NCBI RefSeq assembly: GCF_002849715.1
Contig: NZ_CP018863.1
Coordinates: 4,030,001-4,094,000, forward strand
Source: Arthrobacter crystallopoietes
GTDB lineage: Bacteria; Actinomycetota; Actinomycetes; Actinomycetales; Micrococcaceae
Direction: 5' to 3'
DNA length: 64,000 bases
Positions within the stretch are counted from its first letter, which is position 1. Each line of letters starts with the position of its first letter. The notes beneath the pieces were generated by a model that did no database searches, had not been told where the DNA came from, and saw nothing but the letters and a program-made list of their open reading frames with translations. A program made the position numbers and the translations under genes. Of the stretch, positions 35,709 through 45,747 are shown in pieces.

Positions 35709-36491
35709 TCAGAAGCGCAGTTCCCCGCGGGCGCGCTCGATGGTCGGCTGCGCCCAGCGGCTGCTATATTCCGCGCTGGTGCACAACGAGCGGGTGGCGG
35801 CCTTGTCGATGTAGACCACGCCGTCCAGGTGGTCCGTTTCGTGCTGCACAATGCGGGCCGGCCAGCCGGTGAACTCTTCGGTCCTGACCGTTCCGTCCGC
35901 GCGGAGATAGTCGAGTTCCACTATCCGGTGACGCTCCACGACGGCCTGGTAGCCGGCAAAGGACAAACAGCCTTCAAAGAACGATGCCGTGTGGTCGCCG
36001 ATGGTGCGGACGTGCGGGTTGATCGCGGCAAAGAACGGCAGCGGTTGCCGTTCGCGTGCGCCGGCTATCTCCGGTCCCACGGTGGCGGGATCTTCCAATA
36101 CCGCCAGGCGCAAGGGGATGCCGATCTGCGGTGCCGCGAGGCCGACCCCCGGTGCGGCATGCATGGTTCGGCGCATCAGCTCCAGCAGTGCGTGGAGTTC
36201 GGCGTCCTCGATCTGGCCGTCATAGGGAACCGCAGCCTGCCTCAGGACCGGGTGTCCCAGCTGGACGATCTGCGGCAGCTGCTCCCGCTCCAGCACTGCC
36301 GCCACTGCTGCGCGGATGTCGGCTGCCCTCAGTCGTGACACGATGCGTTTCTCCGTCCGTTCCGGTAATGTCCCGTCAGCTTTGATCCTATCCACGGCCG
36401 AGGCGGGCGCTGGCCTGGCCGAGGCTGCTTGGGCGGCGCCTGCGACTCGTTGCTCAGGCGCTGCTGGAACAGTAGTGCTGGTAACGGGCAT
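35709..36491 (-). CDS. def: Peptide deformylase
   Basis: Metal-dependent enzyme removing the formyl group from nascent proteins. 260 residues, longer than usual, because about 70 residues precede the domain. The three motifs are intact: GVGLAAPQIG (residues ~115-124), EGCLSFAGYQA (~169) and QHETDHLDG (~215), whose Cys and two His residues bind the metal. A GTG at 36395 (VDRIKADG) is an alternative start, giving a protein nearer the normal length, but it has no ribosome site. The ATG at 36491 overlaps the 3' end of the lipoprotein gene by 38 bases. The stop is two bases from that of the S9 peptidase, convergent. Confidence 0.9.
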   Translation of the reverse strand: MPVTSTTVPAAPEQRVAGAAQAASARPAPASAVDRIKADGTLPERTEKRIVSRLRAADIRAAVAAVLEREQLPQIVQLGHPVLRQAAVPYDGQIEDAELHALLELMRRTMHAAPGVGLAAPQIGIPLRLAVLEDPATVGPEIAGARERQPLPFFAAINPHVRTIGDHTASFFEGCLSFAGYQAVVERHRIVELDYLRADGTVRTEEFTGWPARIVQHETDHLDGVVYIDKAATRSLCTSAEYSSRWAQPTIERARGELRF

Positions 36492-37014
36492 CCAGCACGC
36501 CCTGGGGATCGGCCGCCGCGACCTCCACGGTCAACGATCCCGTTTCGGCCCGGTCGACGGTGATGGCAATGGTCGCCGCTGAATGATCCGGGTCCTGCTG
36601 GCAGCGCACCGGTTGCAGCGCGGCCGGTACGGACAGGCTGTCCCCGGGACCGAGGCGCGTTCCGCCGGCCCTGTCCGGCACCCAGTCCGCGCCACCGCTG
36701 AAGCGCGGTGAGTACAGGGTCACGGCAAGGACAAGCACGGTTGCCTCGGACTTATTCGCCACTGTCAGCAGGACAACGTCGTCGTTGTTGCTGCCGTCTG
36801 CGGCCCCGACAGACGCGCTGAGTTGCTCGACGGTCGCCGGAGGCCCGTCCAGCTGCACGGGTTGCCCGCCGGACGGGTCAGGGGACGCGGCGCCGCGAGG
36901 AGATTCCGAGGCGCCGGAACTGCAGGATGCCAGCCAAAAAACCGCCACGAGAAGCAGCAGGAATGTCCGCCATCTCCTGGCCTGTAACGGCAGGAGCTGC
37001 CGGCCCGTCCACAT
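36454..37014 (-). CDS. Hypothetical lipoprotein
   Basis: 186-residue predicted lipoprotein. From the ATG at 37014 the N-terminus is basic (TGRQLLPLQARRWR), followed by a hydrophobic helix FLLLLVAVFWLASC whose LASC is a lipobox (Cys31). The mature part begins with a Ser/Gly/Pro-rich linker, then a beta-rich domain with two Cys residues (one in RCQQDPD, one in HYCSSSA at the end) that might form a disulfide. I do not recognise the family. A longer reading back to 37221 would put over 70 residues ahead of the signal peptide and is unlikely. Overlaps the start of def. Confidence 0.7.
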   Translation of the reverse strand: MWTGRQLLPLQARRWRTFLLLLVAVFWLASCSSGASESPRGAASPDPSGGQPVQLDGPPATVEQLSASVGAADGSNNDDVVLLTVANKSEATVLVLAVTLYSPRFSGGADWVPDRAGGTRLGPGDSLSVPAALQPVRCQQDPDHSAATIAITVDRAETGSLTVEVAAADPQGVLDARYQHYCSSSA

Positions 37015-37161
37015 GCAGCCATCGTACGTTCCAATCACGACGGCGGCGACGTCGCTTAAGGTAGACAGTGGACCGTTGAAGCACCGCAGGAACCTGGTTG
37101 GACCAATCCGGACGACGCCGTCAAGACAGCCGCGGCATCCCGAATGACAGATGGAGACATA

Positions 37162-39549
<2,388 letters not shown>

Positions 39550-39555
39550 TCTCCG

Positions 39556-39594
39556 AGGGCGGCGACTACCGAGCTTGCGCGTCGTCGCCGCCCT
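39556..39594 (+). terminator. Hairpin after the UvrA-like gene
   Basis: Perfect 11-bp stem (39556-39566 with 39584-39594) and a 17-base loop, starting seven bases after the stop. No U tract. Confidence 0.45.
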
Positions 39595-39812
39595 GACCCA
39601 CGGCAGTTTGGCCGGGGGAGCGGTGGGGCGACGCCACCTGATGGCGGCACTCATGTCCCGGGCCAGCACTACGACGCGTCCCTCAACCTGCTCTCCATCT
39701 GAAGACAGCTCTGAAGCCGATTGCTCAGCAGGTCCTGCGGCCAGGTCGGGCCGCGGGACCACGTAAGTGCAACGACGACGACGGCGGCGGGCGCACAAGG
39801 GTGGTGCACTAG
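39595..39812. other. Non-coding stretch before the recombinase element
   Basis: About 220 bases between the UvrA-like terminator hairpin and the left direct repeat. No coding frame with a start, ribosome site and recognisable protein was found on either strand. Confidence 0.35.
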
Positions 39813-39825
39813 TTATGTCAAGTAG
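39813..39825 (+). repeat. Left 13-bp direct repeat of the element
   Basis: TTATGTCAAGTAG, identical to 43426-43438. The flanking bases differ on both sides, so the shared core is exactly 13 bases. Likely the recombination core or target duplication. Confidence 0.6.
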
Positions 39826-40284
39826 TGCTGATTTGGGGTTATCCAAGCCGGCATGCATGGAGTAAAGCCCTCATGACGTGACAGCAGCTCAGGAGATAGC
39901 CGCAGCATGGGCGGCATCCCAGAAAAGCGAACCAATCCGCATCTTCAAGGTTCTGCAGGTTTACGCGCTGAAAACCGCGGCCAGGAATACGCCCATGCAA
40001 AGTAACGCCATGAATCGCCGTCGTTAGCGGACTCTACGAACTGCACCGTGGACAGCATCAGTAAAGTTGCTGTGCAGCCGTCGCCGTCCGACTGAACCGA
40101 AGTTCTCGCTGCATCGCTCATATGCCACCACCAGCAACGCTGATATTCCGCCACTCCCAGCCGCTTCATTTAACTGGCATGCGCGGGTATTCATGGGCCG
40201 GGAGTAGGCGATTTCCGCCGTTGCCATTAGCCCTCTTAACAGATTGCCCTCTCGAAAGTTCGGACCGTGTCGGCCGAACGCCTG
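39826..40284. other. Non-coding left end of the element
   Basis: 459 bases between the left direct repeat and the last recombinase gene. A 58-codon minus-strand frame ending at 39945 has no recognisable product or convincing ribosome site. Recombinase-binding sites would be expected here; I could not pick out a clear repeat array. Confidence 0.35.
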
Positions 40285-41763
40285 TTAGACATGTGGCGCG
40301 TTTCGCCGGGAGGTTCTTGCTGCTGCGATGTATTGGGCGTAGGCGGCGGCCGAGTCAGTGGCATGGCGTTCGATGGTAACCGGGGAGTAGCCCAGTGCAT
40401 CGGCAATGATGGCCACGGGCGCGAGTTTGGTGAGTTCGTGGAGAGTTCCGAGCCGTGCCGCCCGAGTGCTGAATAGTCTGCTGAGCCGCACTGTCAGGTG
40501 ACCTGGGTCGATGTGGCGCCCGGGCGCGATTCCGCGGAATACCCAATTAGTGCTCGGGTGTGAGGCGGTGAGGTTGTGGCCGGGATTCTCAGCGAGTTCC
40601 CGCCACGGCAGGTCCAGCGGATCAGGCAGTGCGATCTGGATTGTCCCGAGCCGGATGGTGACCAGGTCTTCGGTGATGGTCACGTCGTCCCAAGTCAGCC
40701 GAGCGATGTTTTCGGCCTGTTGTCCGAAGACGAGGATGAGGATGGCGGCGGCCCTGTCCCGTACGTCGAGTCCGTCCAGTTGAAGTACCTTGTTCAGCGC
40801 TTCGTCCTGTCCTGTCTTGTCGAGTTTGGGACTGGTTCCGCGGCGGTGCGGGAGGATGGCGAGACCTGCCGGAGCGGCTTTGGTTTTGATGGCCCATTTG
40901 AGGAAGCGCTCGGCGATGCGCCGGGTTGTTGGCCCTTCTGCTTGCCATACGTCGAGGTGGGATTGTTGCAGCTCGGGCAGTTTGATGCCGTGGCCGGTGA
41001 GCCAGTTGAGGAGGTCGATGGCCACGGTGACTTCTTGTTTGGCGCGCAGGAAGGTTCCGCGGCTGACTTCGTCCATGTGGTTCATCCGTCGTTGGTGGTG
41101 CCAGCGGATGTAGCGGCGGATCACTTCACGGTTCTGCAGGTCACTCACGCGCTCGAGGGCTTGCGTTGCCCAGTTGTCGTAGCGCATCCGGAGTTCGTCG
41201 CGGCGGGGGAGCACCCCGTGCTCGATGAGGAGTCCTCGGACGTATTCGCGGGTGCGTGAGTCGGGCAGTCCGTCGAAGGTTTCGTGCGTGATCGCGGGTG
41301 CGACTGCGAGGTTTCGCAGGAACGCTGTTACGTGCTTTTGGCGGATCCAGGTCAGGCCGCTGTTGGCCCGTTTCATCGACTTCAGCGCCGCCGCCAGCGG
41401 GATCAGATCGTTGGCGATGGATCCCGTGGCCGGGTCGGTGAGCAGGCCATCTACGACATTGCCGAGGACGCAGGTCCAGCAGCGGCCGCCGCTGTGAAGT
41501 TCGTCCTCGGCTCCGCAGGTCCGGCAGTCGACGTTGAGTCGGATGCCCGAGCATCGACGGCACGCGGGTTGGGTGTCGATGAGGCCGGGCAGGACGCCTT
41601 CGTGTCCGCAGGCGCAGATGCCGCGGGTGCGTTTGGCTTGCTGGTAGCAGTAGCCGCAGACGCCGCCGTCGGGCCACCGTGCAACGGTTTGGTGGTGTTG
41701 GCCGCAGCGGGAGCAGGGGACCGGCCAGCGGGTCGGGTCCTCCGGCTTGCGGGGCCTACTCAC
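40285..41763 (-). CDS. Zinc-ribbon protein with degenerate tyrosine-recombinase domain
   Basis: 492-residue third gene of the element. The N-terminus has twelve paired Cys residues in CxxC or CxC spacing (17/20, 36/39, 50/52, 68/71, 80/83, 95/98), i.e. several zinc ribbons that could bind DNA or protein. The middle is helical, and the C-terminal ~180 residues match the recombinase catalytic fold (IARLTWDDVTI, LTVRLSRLF, ADALGYSPVTIERHA). However, the catalytic positions are altered: FGQQAENIARL replaces the usual GLRxSE-type Arg motif, TLHELTKLA replaces HxxR, and GY replaces GH. It is therefore probably not a strand-cleaving enzyme but an accessory partner. Its start overlaps the HTH gene by eight bases. 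Confidence 0.75.
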   Translation of the reverse strand: MSRPRKPEDPTRWPVPCSRCGQHHQTVARWPDGGVCGYCYQQAKRTRGICACGHEGVLPGLIDTQPACRRCSGIRLNVDCRTCGAEDELHSGGRCWTCVLGNVVDGLLTDPATGSIANDLIPLAAALKSMKRANSGLTWIRQKHVTAFLRNLAVAPAITHETFDGLPDSRTREYVRGLLIEHGVLPRRDELRMRYDNWATQALERVSDLQNREVIRRYIRWHHQRRMNHMDEVSRGTFLRAKQEVTVAIDLLNWLTGHGIKLPELQQSHLDVWQAEGPTTRRIAERFLKWAIKTKAAPAGLAILPHRRGTSPKLDKTGQDEALNKVLQLDGLDVRDRAAAILILVFGQQAENIARLTWDDVTITEDLVTIRLGTIQIALPDPLDLPWRELAENPGHNLTASHPSTNWVFRGIAPGRHIDPGHLTVRLSRLFSTRAARLGTLHELTKLAPVAIIADALGYSPVTIERHATDSAAAYAQYIAAARTSRRNAPHV

Positions 41764-42109
41764 CGTCCTCGGGGGTGACGAGGCGGATGCGTTTGGCGAT
41801 CGGGTTACCGGGTTGGATTCCCAGGTCTTCGCTGCGCCGAGGTGCGTCGGCTGTCGCCGCGGCGCGCATCTCGACGAAGGGTTCGAACAGGTCGTTGGGG
41901 GTGCAGTCCAGGATGTCGCAAAGGGCCGCGAACGTCCTGGCCGGAATGCGTTCCGGCGTGGCCGTGACCAGCCGGTAAACCTGGCTCTCGGAAAGGTTGA
42001 TTCCGCGGGATTTCAGCAGCGGCATCAGTTCGGTGGTCTTCCAGAGGTTGTGCTTGGCCATGAGGGCACGTAAGTTCCAGCGGTAGCCGATCCGGCGCTG
42101 TTCAGGCAT
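41756..42109 (-). CDS. Cro/CI (Xre)-type helix-turn-helix protein
   Basis: 117-residue putative DNA-binding regulator between the two recombinase genes. The N-terminal ~75 residues form an HTH_26-like domain: RWNLRALMAKHNLWKTTEL, SESQVYRLVTATPERIPA (recognition helix region) and LCDILDCTPNDLFEPF, the typical end of this fold. The rest is a short charged tail. Overlaps by eight bases at both ends with its neighbours show translational coupling of the three genes. It may control recombinase expression or take part in the recombination complex. Confidence 0.8.
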   Translation of the reverse strand: MPEQRRIGYRWNLRALMAKHNLWKTTELMPLLKSRGINLSESQVYRLVTATPERIPARTFAALCDILDCTPNDLFEPFVEMRAAATADAPRRSEDLGIQPGNPIAKRIRLVTPEDGE

Positions 42110-43223
42110 CTGGGTCCTCCAAGGTGGTGATGCGGCGTGCGATCATCTGTTGCACGGTTTTCTGCTTGAAGTCCGACGATACCGATGTGTAGAGGCCGGT
42201 GGTCGAGGCGTACGAGTGGCCGACCTGCGTCTGCACGAAGGCCGGGTCGTAGCCGGCTTCGATCAGGTGGGTCACGTAGGAGTGTCTGAGGCAGTGCAGC
42301 CCCAGTTCCTTGGGCAACCCAACGGCGTCGCGAGCTGCTGCGAAGGCATCGCCGAAGCTGCCAAGTGACATCCGGGCGCCCCGCTCGCTTGGCCAGAGCG
42401 CCGAGGACCGGTCAGCTGTTGGGAACCGCGCCCGCATCCCGCCGGTCCAGGTACGCAGCTGATCCACGACCCAGTCGAACTCCGGCACGGTCAGAACAGT
42501 CCGCCGCCTGGGCCCGGAACCTGCCGTGCCTTTGGCAAACCTCACCTGGACGGCACCGAAGCGGCCATACTCATTCACGTGGGGATTGGGGCCGAAGTCC
42601 TCCAGATCCAGCATCGTCATCTCACGCCGGCGAAGCCCATAGGCATAACAGACTTTGAACGCCACCGAATCACGGAACAGCGGCAGCCAACGCTTGCTGC
42701 CGGCCGCGTACTCACGGTCGACGAGATCGTCAACGTGATCGAAAAGCCGTTGCAGCTCAACCTTGGTGAATGCCCGCCGCTGCGCCGGCACGGCGTCATC
42801 GGTCGTGTGCCTGGGCGTGTTCCATTCAAAGCAGATCTGGCTCGGGATATCACCAAAAGTGCGTTCGCAGAACTCACCCCATCCATAGCCAGGATGCGTC
42901 AGGTAGGCGCAGAACATCCCCACGGCATTGCTGTACGAGCGCAGCGTCTTGAGGCTGATCGGCTGCTCACCGGAACGCAGTCCGGCCAGGAACTCATCTA
43001 TGTCCACCGCACGCCATTGCCACGGAAACTCACCGGTGAATTCCTGGAACCGCGCCAGCAGCTGGCAGCGCTGCTTGATGGTCTGCGTCGTGAGCCCACG
43101 GGCCAGCATCTGCGCCCGCCAGCCATCCAGCATGGCGGTGAAAACACGCTCGTCGGCCCTGAACAGCCCGACAGCCGGATCCACCAGCATCCGCGGGACA
43201 AAACCCGGAACGGCACCATTCAC
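42102..43223 (-). CDS. Tyrosine recombinase/integrase
   Basis: 373-residue site-specific recombinase, first gene of the element. The N-terminal SAM-like core-binding domain covers about residues 25-125 (TIKQRCQLLARFQEF, LKTLRSYSNAVGMFC). The catalytic domain has all expected residues: Arg198 in YGLRRREM, Lys231 in RFAKGTAG, His310 and Arg313 in LHCLRHSYVTHL, His336 in VGHSYAS and the nucleophile Tyr345 in TTGLYTS. It should be active and is the likely enzyme moving the 3.6-kb element. The upstream 200 bases to the right-hand repeat presumably hold its promoter and binding sites. Confidence 0.9.
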   Translation of the reverse strand: MNGAVPGFVPRMLVDPAVGLFRADERVFTAMLDGWRAQMLARGLTTQTIKQRCQLLARFQEFTGEFPWQWRAVDIDEFLAGLRSGEQPISLKTLRSYSNAVGMFCAYLTHPGYGWGEFCERTFGDIPSQICFEWNTPRHTTDDAVPAQRRAFTKVELQRLFDHVDDLVDREYAAGSKRWLPLFRDSVAFKVCYAYGLRRREMTMLDLEDFGPNPHVNEYGRFGAVQVRFAKGTAGSGPRRRTVLTVPEFDWVVDQLRTWTGGMRARFPTADRSSALWPSERGARMSLGSFGDAFAAARDAVGLPKELGLHCLRHSYVTHLIEAGYDPAFVQTQVGHSYASTTGLYTSVSSDFKQKTVQQMIARRITTLEDPDA

Positions 43224-43425
43224 TGCAACCCCTAAACCATGGAAACATGCATTAGATGCAGGAAACCTACAGTGGCAAGGGATCCAGGAGCAAATTCAGG
43301 CCTAGCGTCCAGATGCGGTCGTTGCAGCAAAGGCTCGTCTGACCTGCGGAAACACCGAAATAGCCGTGGAACGGGAGTTTTCGCAGCTACTTCTACTCCC
43401 GTACTTTAAACGCCGATAATCTACA

Positions 43426-43438
43426 TTATGTCAAGTAG
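43426..43438 (+). repeat. Right 13-bp direct repeat of the element
   Basis: TTATGTCAAGTAG, identical and in the same orientation as 39813-39825. It lies 28 bases before the end of the frameshifted isomerase-like gene. Confidence 0.6.
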
Positions 43439-43465
43439 AGTCTTGATGGCTTGCATCTGATGCAA

Positions 43466-44151
43466 TCACGAACGCTCCCCCTCGTGCTCCTTGATGCCTT
43501 GGAGGCGGATCCGCAGGGTCTGCGCTCCGGGATCATCGAGCTCGTCGAGATAGACGTCGCGGCCGGCCATGCTCATCACCAGGGCAAGGGTGGAACCCGT
43601 CACCAAAGGGCCGCTACCTGCGGCGAACAGCCCGTCGTCTGCGCGCAGTTGCAGACCGGAAACGTGCGTACGGCTGGCGACGGTGAAGTCGTGGCGGACG
43701 AAAAATTCGGCGACGGGTGTCAGCGCCCCGACACTTGGCGCTGAATCCCCAGGGGTTGGCGGACGTCCTGGGCGTGCACGACCACCTCACCAAGGTAGGC
43801 AGGGATATGTCCCGAGGGTGCCGTTGTACTTCTGATGACGGCTTGGAACAGGTCCAGCGTTTCTACCGGAGTCTGGCCGCACCGCTCGGTCAACCGACGC
43901 TGGTTATGCACGTCGGGACGGAAACGTGCGCCGAGCATACTGCGAAGCCACTGCCACTGGTTCAAGCTGGCAGCTGCCGTGAGGTGGGCCACGACCTGCT
44001 CGACATCCCAGTGCCCGCACAAAGTACCGCGCCTCCATTGCTCTGCCCTGAGGCCCGAGAGATCTTCTGCCAAAGCGGCCCGTTCGGCGTGCGCCAACTT
44101 CCAGAGCCGGTCGTTTTGCTGTCGTTTCCTATCGCTGCGTCCACGCTTCAT
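43466..44151 (-). pseudogene. Frameshifted maleylpyruvate isomerase-family gene
   Basis: Paralogue of the intact gene next to it, belonging to the mycothiol-dependent maleylpyruvate isomerase/DinB-like family. The first 143 residues (WKLAHAERAALAEDLSGLR, LCGHWDVEQVVAHLTAA, VVVHAQDVRQPLGIQ) end at a stop at 43720. The rest of the expected protein continues in another frame: VAEFFVRHDFTVASR, VSGLQLRADDGLFAAG and VMSMAGRDVYLDELDD, ending at the TGA at 43466-43468. The total span of 686 bases is not divisible by three, consistent with one lost base near 43735. It is either a true pseudogene or a sequencing error. Starts at the ATGA overlap with the upstream gene. Confidence 0.75.
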
Positions 44152-44816
44152 GGGTGACCTGGCTCATGCGTTGACGTGCTTGCTGCCGCCTCGAAGAGTC
44201 GGGATGCCCCGGCTCCTTTGAATTTCTCCTGGGACACCACGCGCCCGGAGACTGCGAGGAGCAGATCGATCGAGTCGGCCTCGACTTCGTCGCCCTGCCC
44301 CCAGCTCACGCCGGTCTTACTGTCGATCAGCCGCAATCCTGCTACCCGCTCGCGTCCACCTCCAAAGGAGACAGGGGTGCGCAGTTGGTAGGCCAAGGCC
44401 TGTGCGACGGCAGGTTCGGGGTAGCAGCCGGCAATGCCCAGAGGCCGGCGTATATCCTCTCCGTGCACTATGGCTTCGACCAGACGTGTTGCGAGGTTTG
44501 CTGGCGGTGTGCGCCTGAGGTCTGTAGCTGCCTGCAGCGCGCCGAGTGTGTCCTGCGGATTCTGCCGTTGCTCTCGGGCGATGCCATTCACGTTTGCCAG
44601 GTCGAAGTCCATACGGGCGATCAGCAGCTCACGGACGAAGGAGACCCGACCGGTCAGTGCCGTGTCGACCAGATGCGCGAGGACATCGTGGATATCCCAT
44701 CCCGGGCATAGTGAGGAGACGCACCACTGTTCGTCGCGCAGCTCAGAAAGATCAGCCGAGAGCTGCCGCCTTTCGGAATGCACAGTTCGCCAGATCGCTG
44801 CCGCGGACTTGTGCAT
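44148..44816 (-). CDS. Maleylpyruvate isomerase family mycothiol-dependent enzyme
   Basis: 222-residue protein of the TIGR03083-like family (DinB-fold N-terminal domain plus an SCP2-like C-terminal domain). Typical segments are LCPGWDIHDVLAHLVDTAL (residues ~36-54), VEAIVHGEDIRRPLG (~114-128) and VSFGGGRERVAGLRL. The His residues of the DinB-type domain would bind a metal. Characterised members use mycothiol to isomerise maleylpyruvate or to transfer thiols, but most are uncharacterised, so the reaction is not assigned. AAGGAG lies five bases before the ATG. Its mycothiol dependence would fit the presence of mshC at 7.4 kb. Confidence 0.82.
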   Translation of the reverse strand: MHKSAAAIWRTVHSERRQLSADLSELRDEQWCVSSLCPGWDIHDVLAHLVDTALTGRVSFVRELLIARMDFDLANVNGIAREQRQNPQDTLGALQAATDLRRTPPANLATRLVEAIVHGEDIRRPLGIAGCYPEPAVAQALAYQLRTPVSFGGGRERVAGLRLIDSKTGVSWGQGDEVEADSIDLLLAVSGRVVSQEKFKGAGASRLFEAAASTSTHEPGHP

Positions 44817-44879
44817 GTCGGCTCCTTGTCGGAGTTAGGTAGATCACCGCTCCTTGGCACTCTAATACTGAAGCGGCCT

Positions 44880-45215
44880 GCCGAGGAAGGCATGTCTCGC
44901 CGGCACTCCCCCATCCAGACTTCGTGACAACCCCGGTGTGCAACAGGCATGCATGAGCTTCACGCTCCCCCACAGCCAGCTGTCCTTGCCGCTCTGCTCC
45001 TTGATCTCCCGGATGGTGCCGTCCGAACATGCTGGGGTTGTTGAGCTTCTCGCCGTAGTCTGTCCTCTGCTCCATGGCCGATAGACGACGAAGGCCGGGC
45101 CGGTGGCCTCCCCCAACAGCTCAGTGACCGTGTGGTATTCGGCCGTGTTTTTGCTACGCTCCACGTTCGCTTCCGCGGCATCCGCGCGGTGTAGGAGGCA
45201 CTTGATTGTGTGGAC
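44880..45215 (-). pseudogene. Decayed dihydrofolate reductase-like (RibD C-terminal) fragment
   Basis: On the minus strand, pieces of a plausible RibD_C/DHFR-type protein occur in two frames in the right order: ELLGEATGPAFVVYRPW, then DYGEKLNNPSMF in a second frame, then IREIKEQSGKDSWLWGSVKL back in the first, and HACLLHTGVVTKSG in the second again. These resemble the FAERINSLPKY and LKxQPGKDILVFGS regions of that family. At least two frame changes, and no clear start or end, mean it cannot encode an intact protein. Identification is by eye and moderate at best; coordinates are approximate. Confidence 0.4.
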
Positions 45216-45244
45216 CGCTGATCGGAAGGACGCAATTGCCCGCC

Positions 45245-45475
45245 TCAGAGCTGTCCGTCGTAGCTTTCACGCAGGGCCAGCGCGGTGAACTTCCAGCCCT
45301 CGATAATCCGTACCAAATCGTTCCTGGTAGCCGACCTGCCCATCTCGTTGATCAGCTCCACTTCAGCCTCCATGAAAACGGCCATCCCGTCGGCATAGGC
45401 GATCAGCTCCCGGATTTTTTCCTGTGGCAGAGAAGGTGGCTCGGGCGGCCGAGGCATCTCGATCATGCTCGCCAT
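45245..45475 (-). CDS. Small hypothetical protein
   Basis: 76-residue protein without membrane segments, beginning MASMIEMPRPPEPPSLP and ending ALALRESYDGQL. It is mostly helical (EKIRELIAYADGMAVFMEAEVE), with a conserved-looking NDLVRIIEGWKFTAL segment. I do not recognise a family. It stands alone between a decayed gene fragment and the transporter. Amino-acid composition is balanced, unlike the Arg-rich shadow frames nearby, which supports its being real. Confidence 0.5.
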   Translation of the reverse strand: MASMIEMPRPPEPPSLPQEKIRELIAYADGMAVFMEAEVELINEMGRSATRNDLVRIIEGWKFTALALRESYDGQL

Positions 45476-45747
45476 CTTGCCAGATGCGCTGTCGAAAGAT
45501 CAGGTTCTTTGCCAGATCGTAACCGAGCCCGGCCAGGCCAGATCATCGGCGTCCGGTCTTGGATGGCGCTCATGGTCTGCGTCGCATCGTGGATGCACCG
45601 CGCCCTATCATTCCGCGACGCGCAAGCCGTAGACTGGGCGGTGTCGCGGGCAATGACGCCGGCCATCATTCTCTCCGCCACCTGTTGACAGACAATCGGC
45701 GGTCGGCCCTCCCCCACGAGCCCGTCGCTTCGGACGAAGGAGTCCTC

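Larger units (their letters stand above)
39813..43438 (-). mobile_element. Three-gene tyrosine-recombinase element, Tn554-like in layout
   Basis: A 3.6-kb unit bounded by identical 13-bp direct repeats TTATGTCAAGTAG (39813-39825 and 43426-43438). It encodes, on the minus strand and with 8-base overlaps, an active-looking tyrosine recombinase, a small Cro/CI-type HTH protein and a larger zinc-ribbon protein with a degenerate recombinase domain. No terminal inverted repeats were seen. The layout of two recombinase-type proteins plus a small regulator recalls Tn554 (TnpA, TnpB, TnpC), which also lacks inverted repeats, but the proteins need not be close relatives. No resistance or other passenger gene is visible. 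Edges rest on the repeat alone. Confidence 0.6.

Noticed and set aside
37045..37090. Possible PafBC-type promoter before the UvrA-like gene
   Set aside because: TAGACAGTG has partial likeness to the DNA-damage promoter motif, but no -10 follows at the required distance.
39945..40121. 58-codon minus-strand frame in the left end of the mobile element
   Set aside because: No convincing ribosome site or domain; could not be separated from chance.
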